A stretch of DNA of 64,000 nt from Cladorrhinum sp. PSN259 (taxonomy: Eukaryota; Ascomycota; Sordariomycetes; Sordariales; Podosporaceae): contig MU867060.1 in the NCBI GenBank assembly GCA_033725935.1, positions 558,001 to 622,000 of the forward strand, in the 5' to 3' direction. Shown here one piece after another: positions 34,836-46,200 of this stretch (within the stretch, counting starts at the first letter, position 1; each line of letters starts with the position of its first letter). The position numbers were made by a program, and so were the translations under genes. The notes under the pieces were generated by a model. That model searched no databases. It saw nothing but the letters and a program-made list of their open reading frames with translations, and had not been told where the DNA came from.

Positions 34836-35487
34836 ATGGCTCCCGAGAAGCAGGCCGTCCAGGTTTTTGGCAAGAAGAAGAATGCCACCGGTACGTGATT
34901 TTGTCGCTTTCGAAGGAAAAAATCAATACAGTCGCTAACTTCGTCGCAGCCGTCGCTCGTTGCACGGCCGGCAAGGGCATGATCCGTGTCAACGGCAAGC
35001 CCCTTAAGCTCTTTGCCCCCGAGATCCTCCGGGCAAAGCTCTATGAGCCCGTCCTCATTCTCGGCACCGATAAGTTCGCCGAGGTCGATATCCGCATCCG
35101 TGTCGCTGGTGGTGGTCACACTTCTCAGGTCTACGCCGTGCGTCAGGCTGTACGTATTATCTCGAAGAATGCATACATGGAATGGACTGGACCAATGGCT
35201 AACATTTGATTCAAACAGATTTCCAAGGCTATCGTGAGTACCGAACGCCCGATGTGATGACGAAACGAACCCGAAGCGATTAACGAAATCGAAAACGAGA
35301 AATACTAACATTTGCAAACCAGGTCTCCTACTACGCCAAGTACATCGATGAGCACTCCAAGAACCTCCTGAAGACCGCCCTTATCCAGTTCGACCGTACC
35401 CTTCTTGTCGCCGATCCCCGTCGGTGCGAGCCCAAGAAGTTTGGCGGAAAGGGTGCCCGCTCCAGATTCCAGAAGTCTTACCGTTAA
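34836..35487 (+). CDS. RPS16: 40S ribosomal protein S16 (uS9)
   Basis: Exons are 34836-34890, 34950-35149, 35219-35233 and 35323-35487, giving 144 aa. The sequence runs MAPEKQAVQVFGKKKNATAVARCTAGKGMIRVNGKP..., with ILGTDKFAEVDIRIRVAGGGH and the basic C-terminus GGKGARSRFQKSYR, whose tail reaches the P-site tRNA in the small subunit. Length and sequence fit uS9 closely. Exon 3 is only 15 nt and encodes ISKAI. Introns have clear branch sites (GCTAAC and ACTAAC). The gene belongs to the ribosomal-protein regulon and should be strongly expressed. Confidence 0.96.
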
Positions 35488-36430
35488 GCGGTTATTGTTT
35501 GGTTCATGCTGGGAGGGATGGAATTGCGTGGACACGGACGGCGTTCGGCATTGCATTGAGCAGATTCGAGTCGATATCGGCCTTCAACGATGGCATGCCG
35601 GGGTACCGCTTTATTGGCGCCCTGGCCAGAATAGGAATAAGACTCGGAGTCTATTTGGCCCCTTCGCGGTACTCACGACGGATCTGTTTGTTGTATGGAT
35701 CATGATGTGAACTCAGGCGCCGTTTTTTTTGTTCAAAGGGAAAATGGGAGTTACAGGCAGCTAGAGAAGGCAGCACAAGTGATCTTTGGTCTTTTACGAA
35801 GCCAGGCCCAATGCTATCCGTGTTCACCACCTCGGTCCATACTGATGCTTAGTTGAGGACAGTCCAGAGGGAATTGTAGTGATATGTGAAGAAACTGGCT
35901 CGATCGAGTTTGCGCACTGATTGCTACAGGACTCCGAAGCAGGCACTTGCTGTTGAAAAACCGACATTTCAGATCTAGGAATTCCGATCCCGACACGTGC
36001 AACAGTTCATTGAGTCAACATCCAAGGGAGGCGCCAGTTTCCACCAGGGAGCAGGACAGAGATAACATCACAAGTACGATCAGCAGTCTGTAGTTTCCAT
36101 CACCCCGACAGCACCACAGGGCTTGGTAGTCGACCTTGCAGCAGTCTCGGTATAAAGAATCAAGTAACAGCACTCCTCTGTTTATCTTGACGTTGTGGGT
36201 TGTGGCATGGTGCAGATTACTGGGCCATTAATTAGACTCCTGGTAATCATTCCCCCGATTCCCATATCACAAAGTGGCAGCAGCCTTGCTTTTCGGAACT
36301 CCCCCAACTGCCATACTGGTAGTTCCAGTGTCAGTAGGCTGGGCAGACCTCATAACAACCTTGGAACCCCTCCGCATTCTCTCCCTCTTGTCATCCTTAA
36401 TTCCCGGCACGTTTTCTTTCATCGCTTTAC

Positions 36431-36461
<31 letters not shown>

Positions 36462-37891
36462 GTTTCTATTTTTACACATTCATGAATTGCATACATGCAG
36501 ATTTCTTTGTGTTTGTTCGTTAAAAAAAAGGTTTCCCCCATGCCCGACACACACCAGCAATCAGAGTTTCCCCCCAACCGAACGGGACAGCCCCCCAAAC
36601 CCAAAATCTCAATCCAGCCAATCATCCATTCCCACGTCAATAAGGGGGACCGCGTCTCCCTCTCTTGAACGAAAAATAAAATAAAAACCAAGATAGAGTG
36701 CGTGTGGTGCCAGTGTCTGTGTGTAAAGTTTAAGCCAATCCCTTCTTTTTCCTCTTTCCTCTTTCCTCTTTCCTCCTTTCTTTCTTTTTTTCTTTTTTTC
36801 TTTTTCTTCCTTTTCTTCAGTTTTCCGCAATTCTTTCTTGACGACAATTGAGCAAGCTCTTGTCAAGCGCAACCATTGCCTAGCCGCCCACGCCCCCGGT
36901 CGCGATGTCGAAGACGACGCACACACACCCGCACCCCCTTCCGCCGCCAACGTCCATCACATGTCGGAGCTTGGCAGCATCTTCCACGATGCCCTCAAAG
37001 CAAACAAATTTCATTTTACATATTGGGACTTGTAGTACAAGTCTTAGTACGAGTCAGTATTGCGGCTCCTTTAATATTTCTCATCTCATAAATCATTATC
37101 AAGAGAATTATCCATGGGTATGGTGGTGGGAGATGTAGTAAGCTCCCCTCCAGCAGCGATAAACAAAAAGAGACAACCCCAAAAATTTGTGTGTCCAAAA
37201 AGTCCGGTTACACCAATTTGGCATTGCGCCGACATCTCTCTCTCCCCTCCCCTATCCCCTCTTCCGCTACCTCTTTCAGAGATGAACTTGAACGATGATT
37301 GCCAAAACACAAAGAAGAAAACAACAAAAGCAACCCCCAACGATAACGAATAAAACAACGAAAAAAAAACGCCCATTGCCAATAAATCCCTTCCCTTCCG
37401 GTTTACCTTCCGCTTTCCAAGTGGCAAGCGCCGCCTTGTTTCTGTATTTCTGTGTTTGCTTAAAACCAGCCTTGCGGCTCCTGTCTGAGAAGCCCAGCCC
37501 TTAAGCGCCGGGAATATGCGTGCGTGTGCATTTGCGTTTATTGCGCTTTCAAGAAGAAGAGATGAAACTATTTTTTGCTGAAGTTGGCGGTCATTGTGAT
37601 AAAATGTCAGTTCAGAGGGTCTTGACAAGGCAGAGAACCATATCGTTACACCGAGACCGCCAATTCCCAGCGCCGTTACACGAGAATGAAATATGAGGAT
37701 TGAAACGTTGCCGGCCGAGGTTCGGGTGTGGTCCCACACCATGGGGAGGTTGGTTGGATTATTTACCGAGTCGAGAAAAAAGAGAGACACCAATAACTGA
37801 GCCGAGGGAGGTCATGGGCCCAAAATTTCGAAGCATCCGGGCGACTTGCCAGAAAACAGAAGAAAAAAGGGGCCACGCAGCGCAACTCGGC
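35488..37891. other. Convergent intergenic region (2.4 kb)
   Basis: 3' flanks of RPS16 (plus) and ARL8 (minus). It contains a 29-nt A homopolymer at 36431-36459 and a long CT-rich tract (about 36740-36815). A 235-aa minus-strand open frame (37086-37793) overlaps simple sequence and is probably part of the ARL8 3' UTR. Confidence 0.4.
36431..36459 (+). repeat. 29-nt A homopolymer
   Basis: An uninterrupted A run in the RPS16/ARL8 intergenic region. It is not associated with target-site duplications that I can see, so I do not call it a retroposed poly-A tail. Confidence 0.9.
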
Positions 37892-38720
37892 TTACCTGTT
37901 GGCAAACTTCATCAACCACTGAAGCACGGCCTCGAGATTTGTTTCCTCCTTCGCCGAGATCCCATAACACGACACCTCGCGATGTGCGACATTCTTAAGG
38001 TCCATAGCATCAATCAGTTCGTCTACTGTGAGCTTGTTTTGGAGATCAGACTTGTTCCCGAGAACAAGGAGTGGAATTCCCTCCAGAGTTGGTTGGCTCA
38101 TTAATGAGTGCAGCTCTTCGCGGGCCACGGGAAGCAAGCTGATATCGGCTATATCGACTATAAAGACGATAGCGTTGACGTTGCGGCAATACCTCTCCCA
38201 CATTGGACGGAAGCGGGGTTGCCCACCCAAATCCCAACACTTGAGCGTCACATGCCCTCGTTGCAATCGCTTCATATTAAAGCCCACGGTCGGTATCGAA
38301 CTGCAGGAAAAGGGTCAGCAGGGCGAAAAATAAAGGACCATGACGAAAGATCCGAATAGGTATGGTCGCATCGGAACTTACTCTATCGCGAACTCTCCGC
38401 CCTGGCCATTGCGAACTCGATCAGCAACTTGTATTCATCATGATGTTTCCCCAGGTGTACGGGCTTATCACTCACCGAGAGCACTCGAAGAAGAGACGTT
38501 TTTCCTGCATTCTGGAGACCAATCATGGTCACATCCATCTCCGTCGCCCTGAAGGATATTAGCCCCAGCAAGGGAACAGACAGTACGGCATGCATCGCCG
38601 TTGAGATGCAAGCCTGCACATCCCCGCAGCAGCATGGAGGCGTGGGGGATGCATGGTGCATAATACTTACCAAAACGTCCGCAGCAACCAGTCGTACACT
38701 CGCTTGAATAACCCCGCCAT
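37892..38720 (-). CDS. ARL8: ARL8-type Arf-like small GTPase
   Basis: Exons on the minus strand are 38720-38671, 38548-38476, 38401-38382 and 38300-37892, giving 183 aa with joins in frame. The N-terminus MAGLFKRVYDWLLRTFW is an amphipathic helix without the Gly2 myristoylation site, as in Arl8. G motifs: GLQNAGKTS (residues 27-35), the switch I threonine in SIPTVGFNM, WDLGGQPRF, NKSD and SAKEE. ATEMDVTMIGLQNAGKT is the Arl8 signature. Arl8 sits on lysosome/vacuole-type membranes in animals and links them to motors and fusion machinery. A dynein LC8 gene lies elsewhere in the window, but no link is implied. Exon 3 is a 20-nt microexon encoding GGEFAI. Confidence 0.94.
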
Positions 38721-40711
38721 GATTGTTGATGAGTCGGATATTGATGTGAAAGATACAATCCGCAACTGTCGATGAAAAAAGGTAGGTGACTGCAGGAGTA
38801 CCAGAGATATGAAGCGACTAAACGGTAGTGATAATGATTATAATGGCGATGATGATGGGAGAAAAGGTCTCAGGCGAGCCAGTTTAAATATTCTGCGCTC
38901 AGAGTCCCGAGGCGGCGCAAAATTAGGGAAAAATGTCTCGTATGACCTGAACTCCGTAGGGTTCTGTAATTTCGCAGGCCTGATAGAAACAAGAATGAAT
39001 TCCCCTTTGTGATCGGTGACAGAGGAGGGCAGACGCGGGGCAGCGCGGGTGAGTGAGTGATGGGAACACCGAATCGAGGTAACCGTGGTGCAAATCAAGC
39101 TGTGGTCCGTGCCTTCGGTGTGCGTGTGAAGACTGAAGATGATGATGTCGAACAAGACAGCGGCTAGGACCAGGGTTTAATTCGTTTGCGCCGTCTAGGG
39201 TGTCTGGAGAGGCAGAATGTCGGCAAGACGAGACGATCGTTTGTGATCGTGGATTGAAGCGGCGGCTCAGATCGACCAGGTTGCAGTCAGTGCTCAACCT
39301 TTGCGGCCAAGCGGCGGCTGCGGTTAGGGATTCGGTGCTTGCGGTTATGGATGCGGTTATGGATGCGGTTATGACATGCGGTTTGCGCGGGGGTTGCGTT
39401 ATAGAGAAGCAGTATTAAGGTATGCTGAAAGCAAGATGCCGTCGAGGGCAACCTTAGGATGGGACAGGACAGGGTGCCCTGCGACAATGTATGGATGGAG
39501 GATTGAAATAGAACAGCCGTCAAAGCAACACAGATATCTCGGGGAGGGTCGTATTGCGCATAATAAAAGTAAGACACCCTGGCCGTTGAAAAATGTAAAA
39601 TGGGATGTCCAGGTTGGAGAAGCCGATCCCGTCTCAGATGAGCAACAAGCGTCAGATGTTAGGTGTGGATGGGATGGTTCGGGTGGGATGAGATGAGATC
39701 AATGTGATGGGCTCTGTCTCTGGTGATGGGTGTGTCGTTGCTGCAGGTGGACAATGGCACTCGGACGCCTTCCCGAGGCTGGGGTATGGGGGATGTGCGA
39801 TAGGCGTGTGCTAGGGTGCTGTCACTCCCGCTCCCAGGTGTACCTTCAACTTGGAGAACTGCACGCAGAGTGCTGCCCGGCTGGATACTTATCTAGAAAG
39901 GGCACAAAAACAGTGATGGTTGATTTGAAGATGTCATCAAGTGACATGGCATCGTGGGCAAGCAAAAGCAAGCATGGGGGGAAGAGCAAAGGGCCACCAG
40001 CAGCGGGGTTGCGCACCAAACCCACAGTGATTGGGTGATCGTTGGAGAACCTTCAAGGTTTCCCCACGCCCAGAAAGCCAATGGCGGCAGCAAATTGAAA
40101 CGGCACACACAAAATGCACATTTGATATCGACCCTTGAATGAAACCTGGAAACAAGAGGAGGTCATCGAATCCTCGCCTTAATATGGTTGGTTGCCGTCT
40201 TCCGGGGGCCGCCTTCTGAGGCTGAGTTCTTTGAACGGTTGCATCTTCCCTTGTTTTGACTGGACGGTGGTTCAGCATGATTAAAACAATGGCCTGGACG
40301 GTCGCCTTTGGTCGGCCGGTTACCAAGGAGGAGCATTGGCCTCAAAGACTGTCAAGGAAACGGTTGTTCGTACCACCTCAAAGCGTATGACAAAAATCCA
40401 CACGGCCAGCGGCGGCCAAGAGGCACATAGCTTTGGATAACCAGCTCCAAGGGCTGTTCAGCCCCTTGAAAGATATCCTGCATTGACACCGAGTCGCTTT
40501 GAAAATTACCAGATGCCTCGATGCAAGTGCTGCTGCGGCAGAGACTCATATGTCCAGATGTGCGAGAAGTAATGGCATCACAGGAGCAACCAATGGGAGT
40601 GCTTCCTGCTGGGGGCAGTGAGTTTAAGACTTGGTCTCGAGTTCCTTACTGGACCGTCTCCGAGTGATGATAAAAGTGAGTTATAACCTGAGTTTTGGTG
40701 GTTGAGGTCCG
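38721..40711. other. Intergenic region upstream of ARL8
   Basis: About 2 kb with no supported gene. It carries the ARL8 promoter and a short 12-bp tandem repeat at 39341-39373. Open frames here are short and overlap on both strands. Confidence 0.4.
39341..39373 (+). repeat. 12-bp tandem repeat, nearly three copies
   Basis: The unit GCGGTTATGGAT occurs at 39341, 39353 and (partial) 39365. It lies in intergenic DNA upstream of ARL8. Confidence 0.85.
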
Positions 40712-41076
40712 TACAATCCAATCCTTAAACGTTTGTTAGCGCGGTACACGGCTTACTTACTAGGTAACCTTCTTCTAGAAAAAAGTTTAAGGGTAGGCTA
40801 CATGCCTAATTTACACTTTCCTATGCCTATTTCACTTATTTATACGCCTGTTCAGCTTCAGTTAATGCATTCTTGACTCCTTTTTACGCATGCTGGATAT
40901 CCCGACCTGCATAAATAATCCCTTCCACCACGTAGCATCTTTCAACTTACAATTTTCTAATAACCTTGCGGTTTTTAGGTTTAATTGCCTTTTTTGAATG
41001 GCTTCTTCACCTTGTTTCTGTCCTTGGTTTTATGGGGCATGTACCGAGCTAACAAACGTTTAAGCATTAGATTGTA
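40712..41076. mobile_element. MITE-like element with 37-bp terminal inverted repeats
   Basis: The left end (40712-40748) and the reverse complement of the right end (41040-41076) match at 34 of 37 positions. They share an identical 17-base core CTTAAACGTTTGTTAGC and then CGGTACA. Both ends begin or finish with TA, which fits a TA target duplication around an element at 40714-41074 (361 bp). The interior is AT-rich and has no open frame long enough for a transposase. Size, long inverted ends and a TA target fit a non-autonomous Tc1/mariner-type MITE. It lies about 510 bp upstream of the RPA135 start. I do not recognise the family. Confidence 0.8.
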
Positions 41077-41585
41077 TTGGTGAGTCAAACGATAACTTCA
41101 TCACAGTTGCTGAAATGGTTCACAGCGGCATGAGAGCAGAGATGAATTTGAATGCATGTTCAAGTTTGTTTTGAAGTAGGTACTTGTAAGGAACACATTT
41201 GGACCTCTGTATCCGTACTCCGCCCATGTTAGCCCCACTTGGTTGCGCAGCTGCAACCAGGGTTTCGATGCATTGGCCCAATCGTTGATAAGCGATAAGA
41301 GGTGGGCAGAAAAAAAAGTTCCTTTCACAGTAGCGCTTCACCACCAAGCCCAGTGCAGAGAGGAGCAAATCTCCATTCTCAATCCAGACGAAATTCCGCC
41401 CACGGGCACATCCCGCGACACTACCAACCCGACCCCCAAGACCGTTGCTGGATTATGAAGGAATAGGGCGGTTCCCAATCGCAGTTCAACGAGGGCTGAC
41501 TGCCAAACCCTCTACAACCTTGTTTGCAACAATTTACAAGAGAATTTAATAAGAGGAGGCGCATCCCGAATTTGCAAACGTCAAA
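41077..41585. promoter_or_regulatory. RPA135 upstream region
   Basis: About 510 bp between the MITE-like element and the RPA135 start codon. It holds the promoter and leader, ending AACGTCAAA before the ATG. No other gene is seen. Confidence 0.4.
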
Positions 41586-44500
41586 ATGGCACCCGAACGT
41601 ACCAACACGACGTGGGACCATGAGTTCAACACACTTCGTCGCGAGAAGCTCTTCCGAAACCCCCCCACCGATCGATCTGCGTATCCAGCTCTCCAAGAAG
41701 CTGTCAATCCTCACATCGAATCCTTCAACGCCCTCTTCCGAAATGACGGCAAGCCCAGCCTCCTCGACCATGCCCTCGCAGAGATCGGGACCAAGACTTT
41801 CTTGGACGGTGATGAGCGCGCAGCTCCTGCGGGCAAGAACAAGTTGACAATTAGATACAAGAGCGTCACCCTTTCCAAATCCCAGGTCCCGCCATCAAAC
41901 AAATTCGCCAAGAGGCGTGAGATCTTCCCCGCCGAGTGCAGAGAAAGGCATGTCTCATACAGAGGCAAGCTCACAGCCACTCTCGAGTACCGCATAAACA
42001 ATGGCGAGCCCCACGAATTTGTCCGTGAGCTTGGACAGGTTCCTATCATGGTCAAGGTATGTCAATGCCTCCCTTTCCTCTCCGCAGCGGTGCTGGGATA
42101 GAGGCTGACACGGCTGCTTCGCTTTATAGTCCAACAAGTGCCACCTGGAGAACAACTCCCCTGCACTCCTGGTGGAAAGGAAAGAAGAATCCGAAGAATT
42201 GGGCGGTTACTTCGTCGTCAACGGTATCGAAAAGATTATCCGTCTACTCTTGATGAACAAGAGAAACTTCCCACTCGCAATTACCCGCCCCAGTTTCACA
42301 AATCGAGGGCCGTCATATACCCCTCACGGTATTATTGTTCGATCCGTACGGCCGGATGAGACATCGCAAACCAACGTGCTTCACTACCTAAACGACGGCA
42401 ATGTCACCTTCAGGTTCTCGTGGAGGAAAAATGAATATCTCATCCCAGTTATGATGATCCTCAAGGCGTTGGCAGAAACGAACGACAGAGAAATTTTCGA
42501 GGGCTTGGTTGGGCCCGCCAGCTCCAAGGGCGTCGAAAACACATTCTTGACGGATCGTGTTGAGTTGCTGCTCCGTACATACAAGACCTACAACTTGTAT
42601 ACCAGGAACCAAACTCGTGCCTACCTGGGACAAAAATTCAGGGTTGTGCTCGGTGTACCGGATACCTTGTCCGACTACGAGGTCGGCACAGAGTTCCTTC
42701 GCAAAATTGTACTCGTTCACCTTGGTTGCAATGATGTCACCGAGGAGCAAGACAATGACAAATTCAAGATGCTGCTCTTCATGTGTCGGAAGCTCTACGC
42801 CCTTGTGGCCGGAGACTGTGCCGTTGACAATCCTGACGCCGTCCAGAACCAAGAAATCTTGCTCGGCGGTTTCCTATATGGCCAGATTCTCAAGGAGCGT
42901 CTCGAGGACTTGCTGTCCGTCGGTGTTAGAGCCGTTTTGCGGGACTACCTCAGAAGGAACCCGACCGTGTCGTTTACCTCCCCAACCTTCGCCAAGGATT
43001 TCCCTCTCGCCATTTTTCGCAAGACAAACGAGAATATCGGCAACGCCCTGGAGTACTTCCTGTCAACGGGTAACTTGCAGAGTCCATCGGGTCTTGATCT
43101 GCAGCAAGTATCTGGTTTCACGGTTGTAGCAGAAAAGCTCAACTTCTTGCGTTTTATTAGTCACTTCCGTATGGTCCATCGTGGTAGTTTCTTTGCTCAG
43201 CTCAAGACTACTACGGTTCGTAAGCTGTTGCCGGAGTCTTGGGGGTTCCTGTGCCCAGTCCATACACCTGATGGTTCTCCTTGTGGTTTGCTGAATCACT
43301 TTGCACACAAGTGCAAGATAATCACAGAATCTGAGGATGTTTCTGCTGTTCCAGGTATCCTCTCGGAGCTTGGAGTCAACAACTTCTCATCGGCCGCTAC
43401 CAGCGAGAGTGTTGTTGTGATGCTAGATGGAAAGATCATGGGTTGGTGCACCCCACAAAACTCCAAGGCCGTAGCGGACACTCTGCGACATTTGAAAGTG
43501 GAGGGCGGCCATGGTATCCCGCTTTCTCTTGAAATTGGATATGTGCCTACTTCCAATTGCGGCTCTTACCCAGGCATCTACATGACCTCCTCGACAGCCC
43601 GGATGATTCGCCCTGTCAAATATCTTCCACTGGGCAAAGAGGACATGGTCGGCCCATATGAGCAGCCTTACATGTCTATTGCTTGCGTAGAGCACGAAAT
43701 TGCTCCCGGCGACTCAACTCATGTCGAATTCGACCCAACCAATATCCTCTCTATCCTGGCCAACATGACTCCTTTCTCTGATTTCAACCAGTCTCCTCGT
43801 AACATGTATCAGTGTCAGATGGGTAAGCAAACCATGGGCACACCAGGATCAGCGATCCGGTACCGCACGGACAACAAGATGTATCGTATCCAAACCGGCC
43901 AAACACCTATCGTCCGGGCACCAGCGCACAATACATACGGTTTCGACAACTTCCCCAACGGAATGAACGCCGTCGTTGCTGTCATTTCATACACCGGTTA
44001 TGACATGGACGACGCTATGATTATCAACAAATCAGCTCACGAAAGGGGCTTCGGTCATGGTACCATCTACAAGACCAAGAAGATCAGCCTCAAGGATGAC
44101 TCAAGAACCCGCACTTCCAAGACCATTGGCAAAATGTTTGGGTTCGCACCGGGTAGCCCTATCCGGGCTTCAGACCGGGAGATGCTCGATGCGGATGGTC
44201 TCCCATACGTCGGGCGGCTCGTCCGTGAAGGCGATATCATATGTGCCTGGCACACTGTCTCAGCCGACTACACGGGCAAGCTTGTCAACAGAGATGGAAT
44301 CACGCACTGGGAGAGGTACAAGGATTCAGAAGACGCCTTTATCGAAGAAGTTCGCGTAATTGGCAGCGACACGGGCAACGAGCCACTCCAGACCGTCTCC
44401 ATCAAGCTCCGCGTTCCCCGGTCCCCTGTCATCGGTGACAAGTTCTCATCGCGTCACGGTCAAAAGGGTGTTTGCTCTCAAAAGTGGCCTGCAGTTGACA

Positions 44501-45363
44501 TGCCGTTCTCTGAGACCGGTATCCAACCCGATGTCATCATCAACCCTCACGCTTTCCCGTCACGTATGACAATCGGTATGTTTGTAGAGTCCCTAGCGGG
44601 CAAGGCTGGTGCTTTGCATGGATTGGCTCAAGACTCGACGCCGTTCAAATTCAACGAACAAAACTTGGCGGCCGATCACTTTGGCCATCAGCTGATGAAG
44701 GCTGGCTATAACTATCACGGAAACGAGCCGATGTATTCTGGTATTACGGGAGAAGAATTCTCCTGCGACATTTATATTGGTGTCGTCTACTATCAAAGAC
44801 TAAGGCACATGGTGAACGACAAGTACCAAGTGCGTACCACCGGACCTGTGGTACCCACTACCGGCCAGCCTATTAAGGGTCGCAAGAAGGGTGGTGGTAT
44901 TCGTGTGGGAGAAATGGAGCGTGACGCCCTTTTGGCACACGGAACGGCATTCTTGCTACAGGACCGTCTCCTCAACTGTTCCGATTATTCCAAATCCTGG
45001 ATTTGCAGGGACTGCGGATCCTTCCTGGCGGTGCAGCCTACAGTTTCTCCTTTCATCGGGAAGCGGAAGCAGGTGGGCACTGTCCGCTGCCGAAACTGCG
45101 CACAGCGCCTGGATCAGATGGAGGATTTGGATCTCATGAAGTTGGACGGCGAGATCTGGGAGGATGGCCAGGGCAACCAGTGGATCGGTGGCGAGAACAC
45201 CACCATGATTGTGGTGCCTGGTGCCCTCAAGTTCCTCGATGTCGAGCTTGCAGCTATGGGTGTGAAATTGAAGTACAAGGTGGATACCAAGGACAAGATG
45301 CGCAGGAGTCCCCTGAGGCCAACAGCACCAAAACTGCTTCCGAGCGGTGTGGCAGCGGCATGA
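41586..45363 (+). CDS. RPA135: RNA polymerase I second-largest subunit RPA135
   Basis: Exons are 41586-42056 and 42130-45363 (73-nt intron, GTATGT...TTTATAG), giving 1234 aa, the usual size. This is the beta-like subunit of the rRNA polymerase and forms half of the active-site cleft. It has the domains of multisubunit polymerases: protrusion and lobe (GGYFVVNGIEKIIRLL, then the Pol I-style ITRPSFTNRG), fork (ESWGFLCPVHTPDGSPCGLLNH), hybrid-binding GYDMDDAMIINKSAHERGF (about residue 780), GDKFSSRHGQKGV, and the C-terminal zinc site CRDCGSFL...VRCRNC (from about 1115). The Pol I assignment rests on the motifs and the short N-terminus, not on a search. Confidence 0.94.
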
Positions 45364-46200
45364 AAAAAGTGGTTGTGTTTTTTTGGGTGAGCATATGGCG
45401 ATTGGGTTCTCATTTGGGATTTTTACATGGCAAACAAGGTAGTCAAAATGTTTAGTTTTTTTTTCATGGTTGAATCTACTGTCACTCTGTCTGTATCGCT
45501 CAGTCATCTACATGTGACAGACTCGAAATCTGGGGAGCACAAGGGAAATGACACACCGCTGCACGAAACTGACCATAGCACAAACAGTCTCTGCGATGCA
45601 GACATCCGCGTGCCATATTTGATTCCTGCCCAGTCTGACTTGCCGTTATTGCCGTATCTTGCATCATAAATCGGTCAACGGGAAACTGCCACTGACGCAC
45701 AGAGAAGGTATGATGCCGGTACCCTGAAGCCACGGGACGGAGCTCATCTCCAGATCCTGGTCATCCGTTTGCTGTCCCTTCCGCTCTCGCTATCAAACAA
45801 AACTCTCCAGAGCTGGCTCCGGTCGTTTGATTGGGAGGCCTTATTCTCTTTCTGATACCACCACACTGGCACCAATCCTCAGTCCCCTCCCTGTATCAGC
45901 ACTACCTTACCTATTTTGAGGTTGCCATTGACACTCCTTTTGTTACTTGCCTATCAAGGCGTGCTACATTCATTGTGAACCCGACCGCATGCCCCAAGCA
46001 AGTCAGTCTTTCACTTGGTTTTCATCCTCATCGCCATTCTTCCTGTTCAAAAACGATCAAGGTGGACGCTTTCCCGTCTTGGTGTCACACCTCAACTCGC
46101 TGTACCTTGTCAGTTCCTAGCCGGACGGATCTTGCTGGGTGACCAGATCTGGTCTGACGTTCGACGACAGAGAACAGTGTGGACGAAAGTAAGGGTCAAG
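45364..46200. other. Intergenic region, RPA135 to tyrosinase
   Basis: RPA135 3' flank and tyrosinase promoter. The reading frame of tyrosinase exon 1 is open upstream to 46015. I do not extend the gene because the signal peptide begins at 46201. Confidence 0.45.

Noticed and set aside
36431..36459. Long A run as the tail of a retroposed copy
   Set aside because: No upstream coding relic and no target-site duplication could be seen, so it is treated as a homopolymer.
37086..37793. 235-aa open frame on the minus strand
   Set aside because: It overlaps simple Phe/Lys/Gly-rich sequence, lacks any family motif and lies where the ARL8 3' UTR is expected.
46015..46200. In-frame upstream extension of the tyrosinase start
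   Set aside because: A clean signal peptide begins at 46201; the upstream codons would bury it and read as leader sequence.
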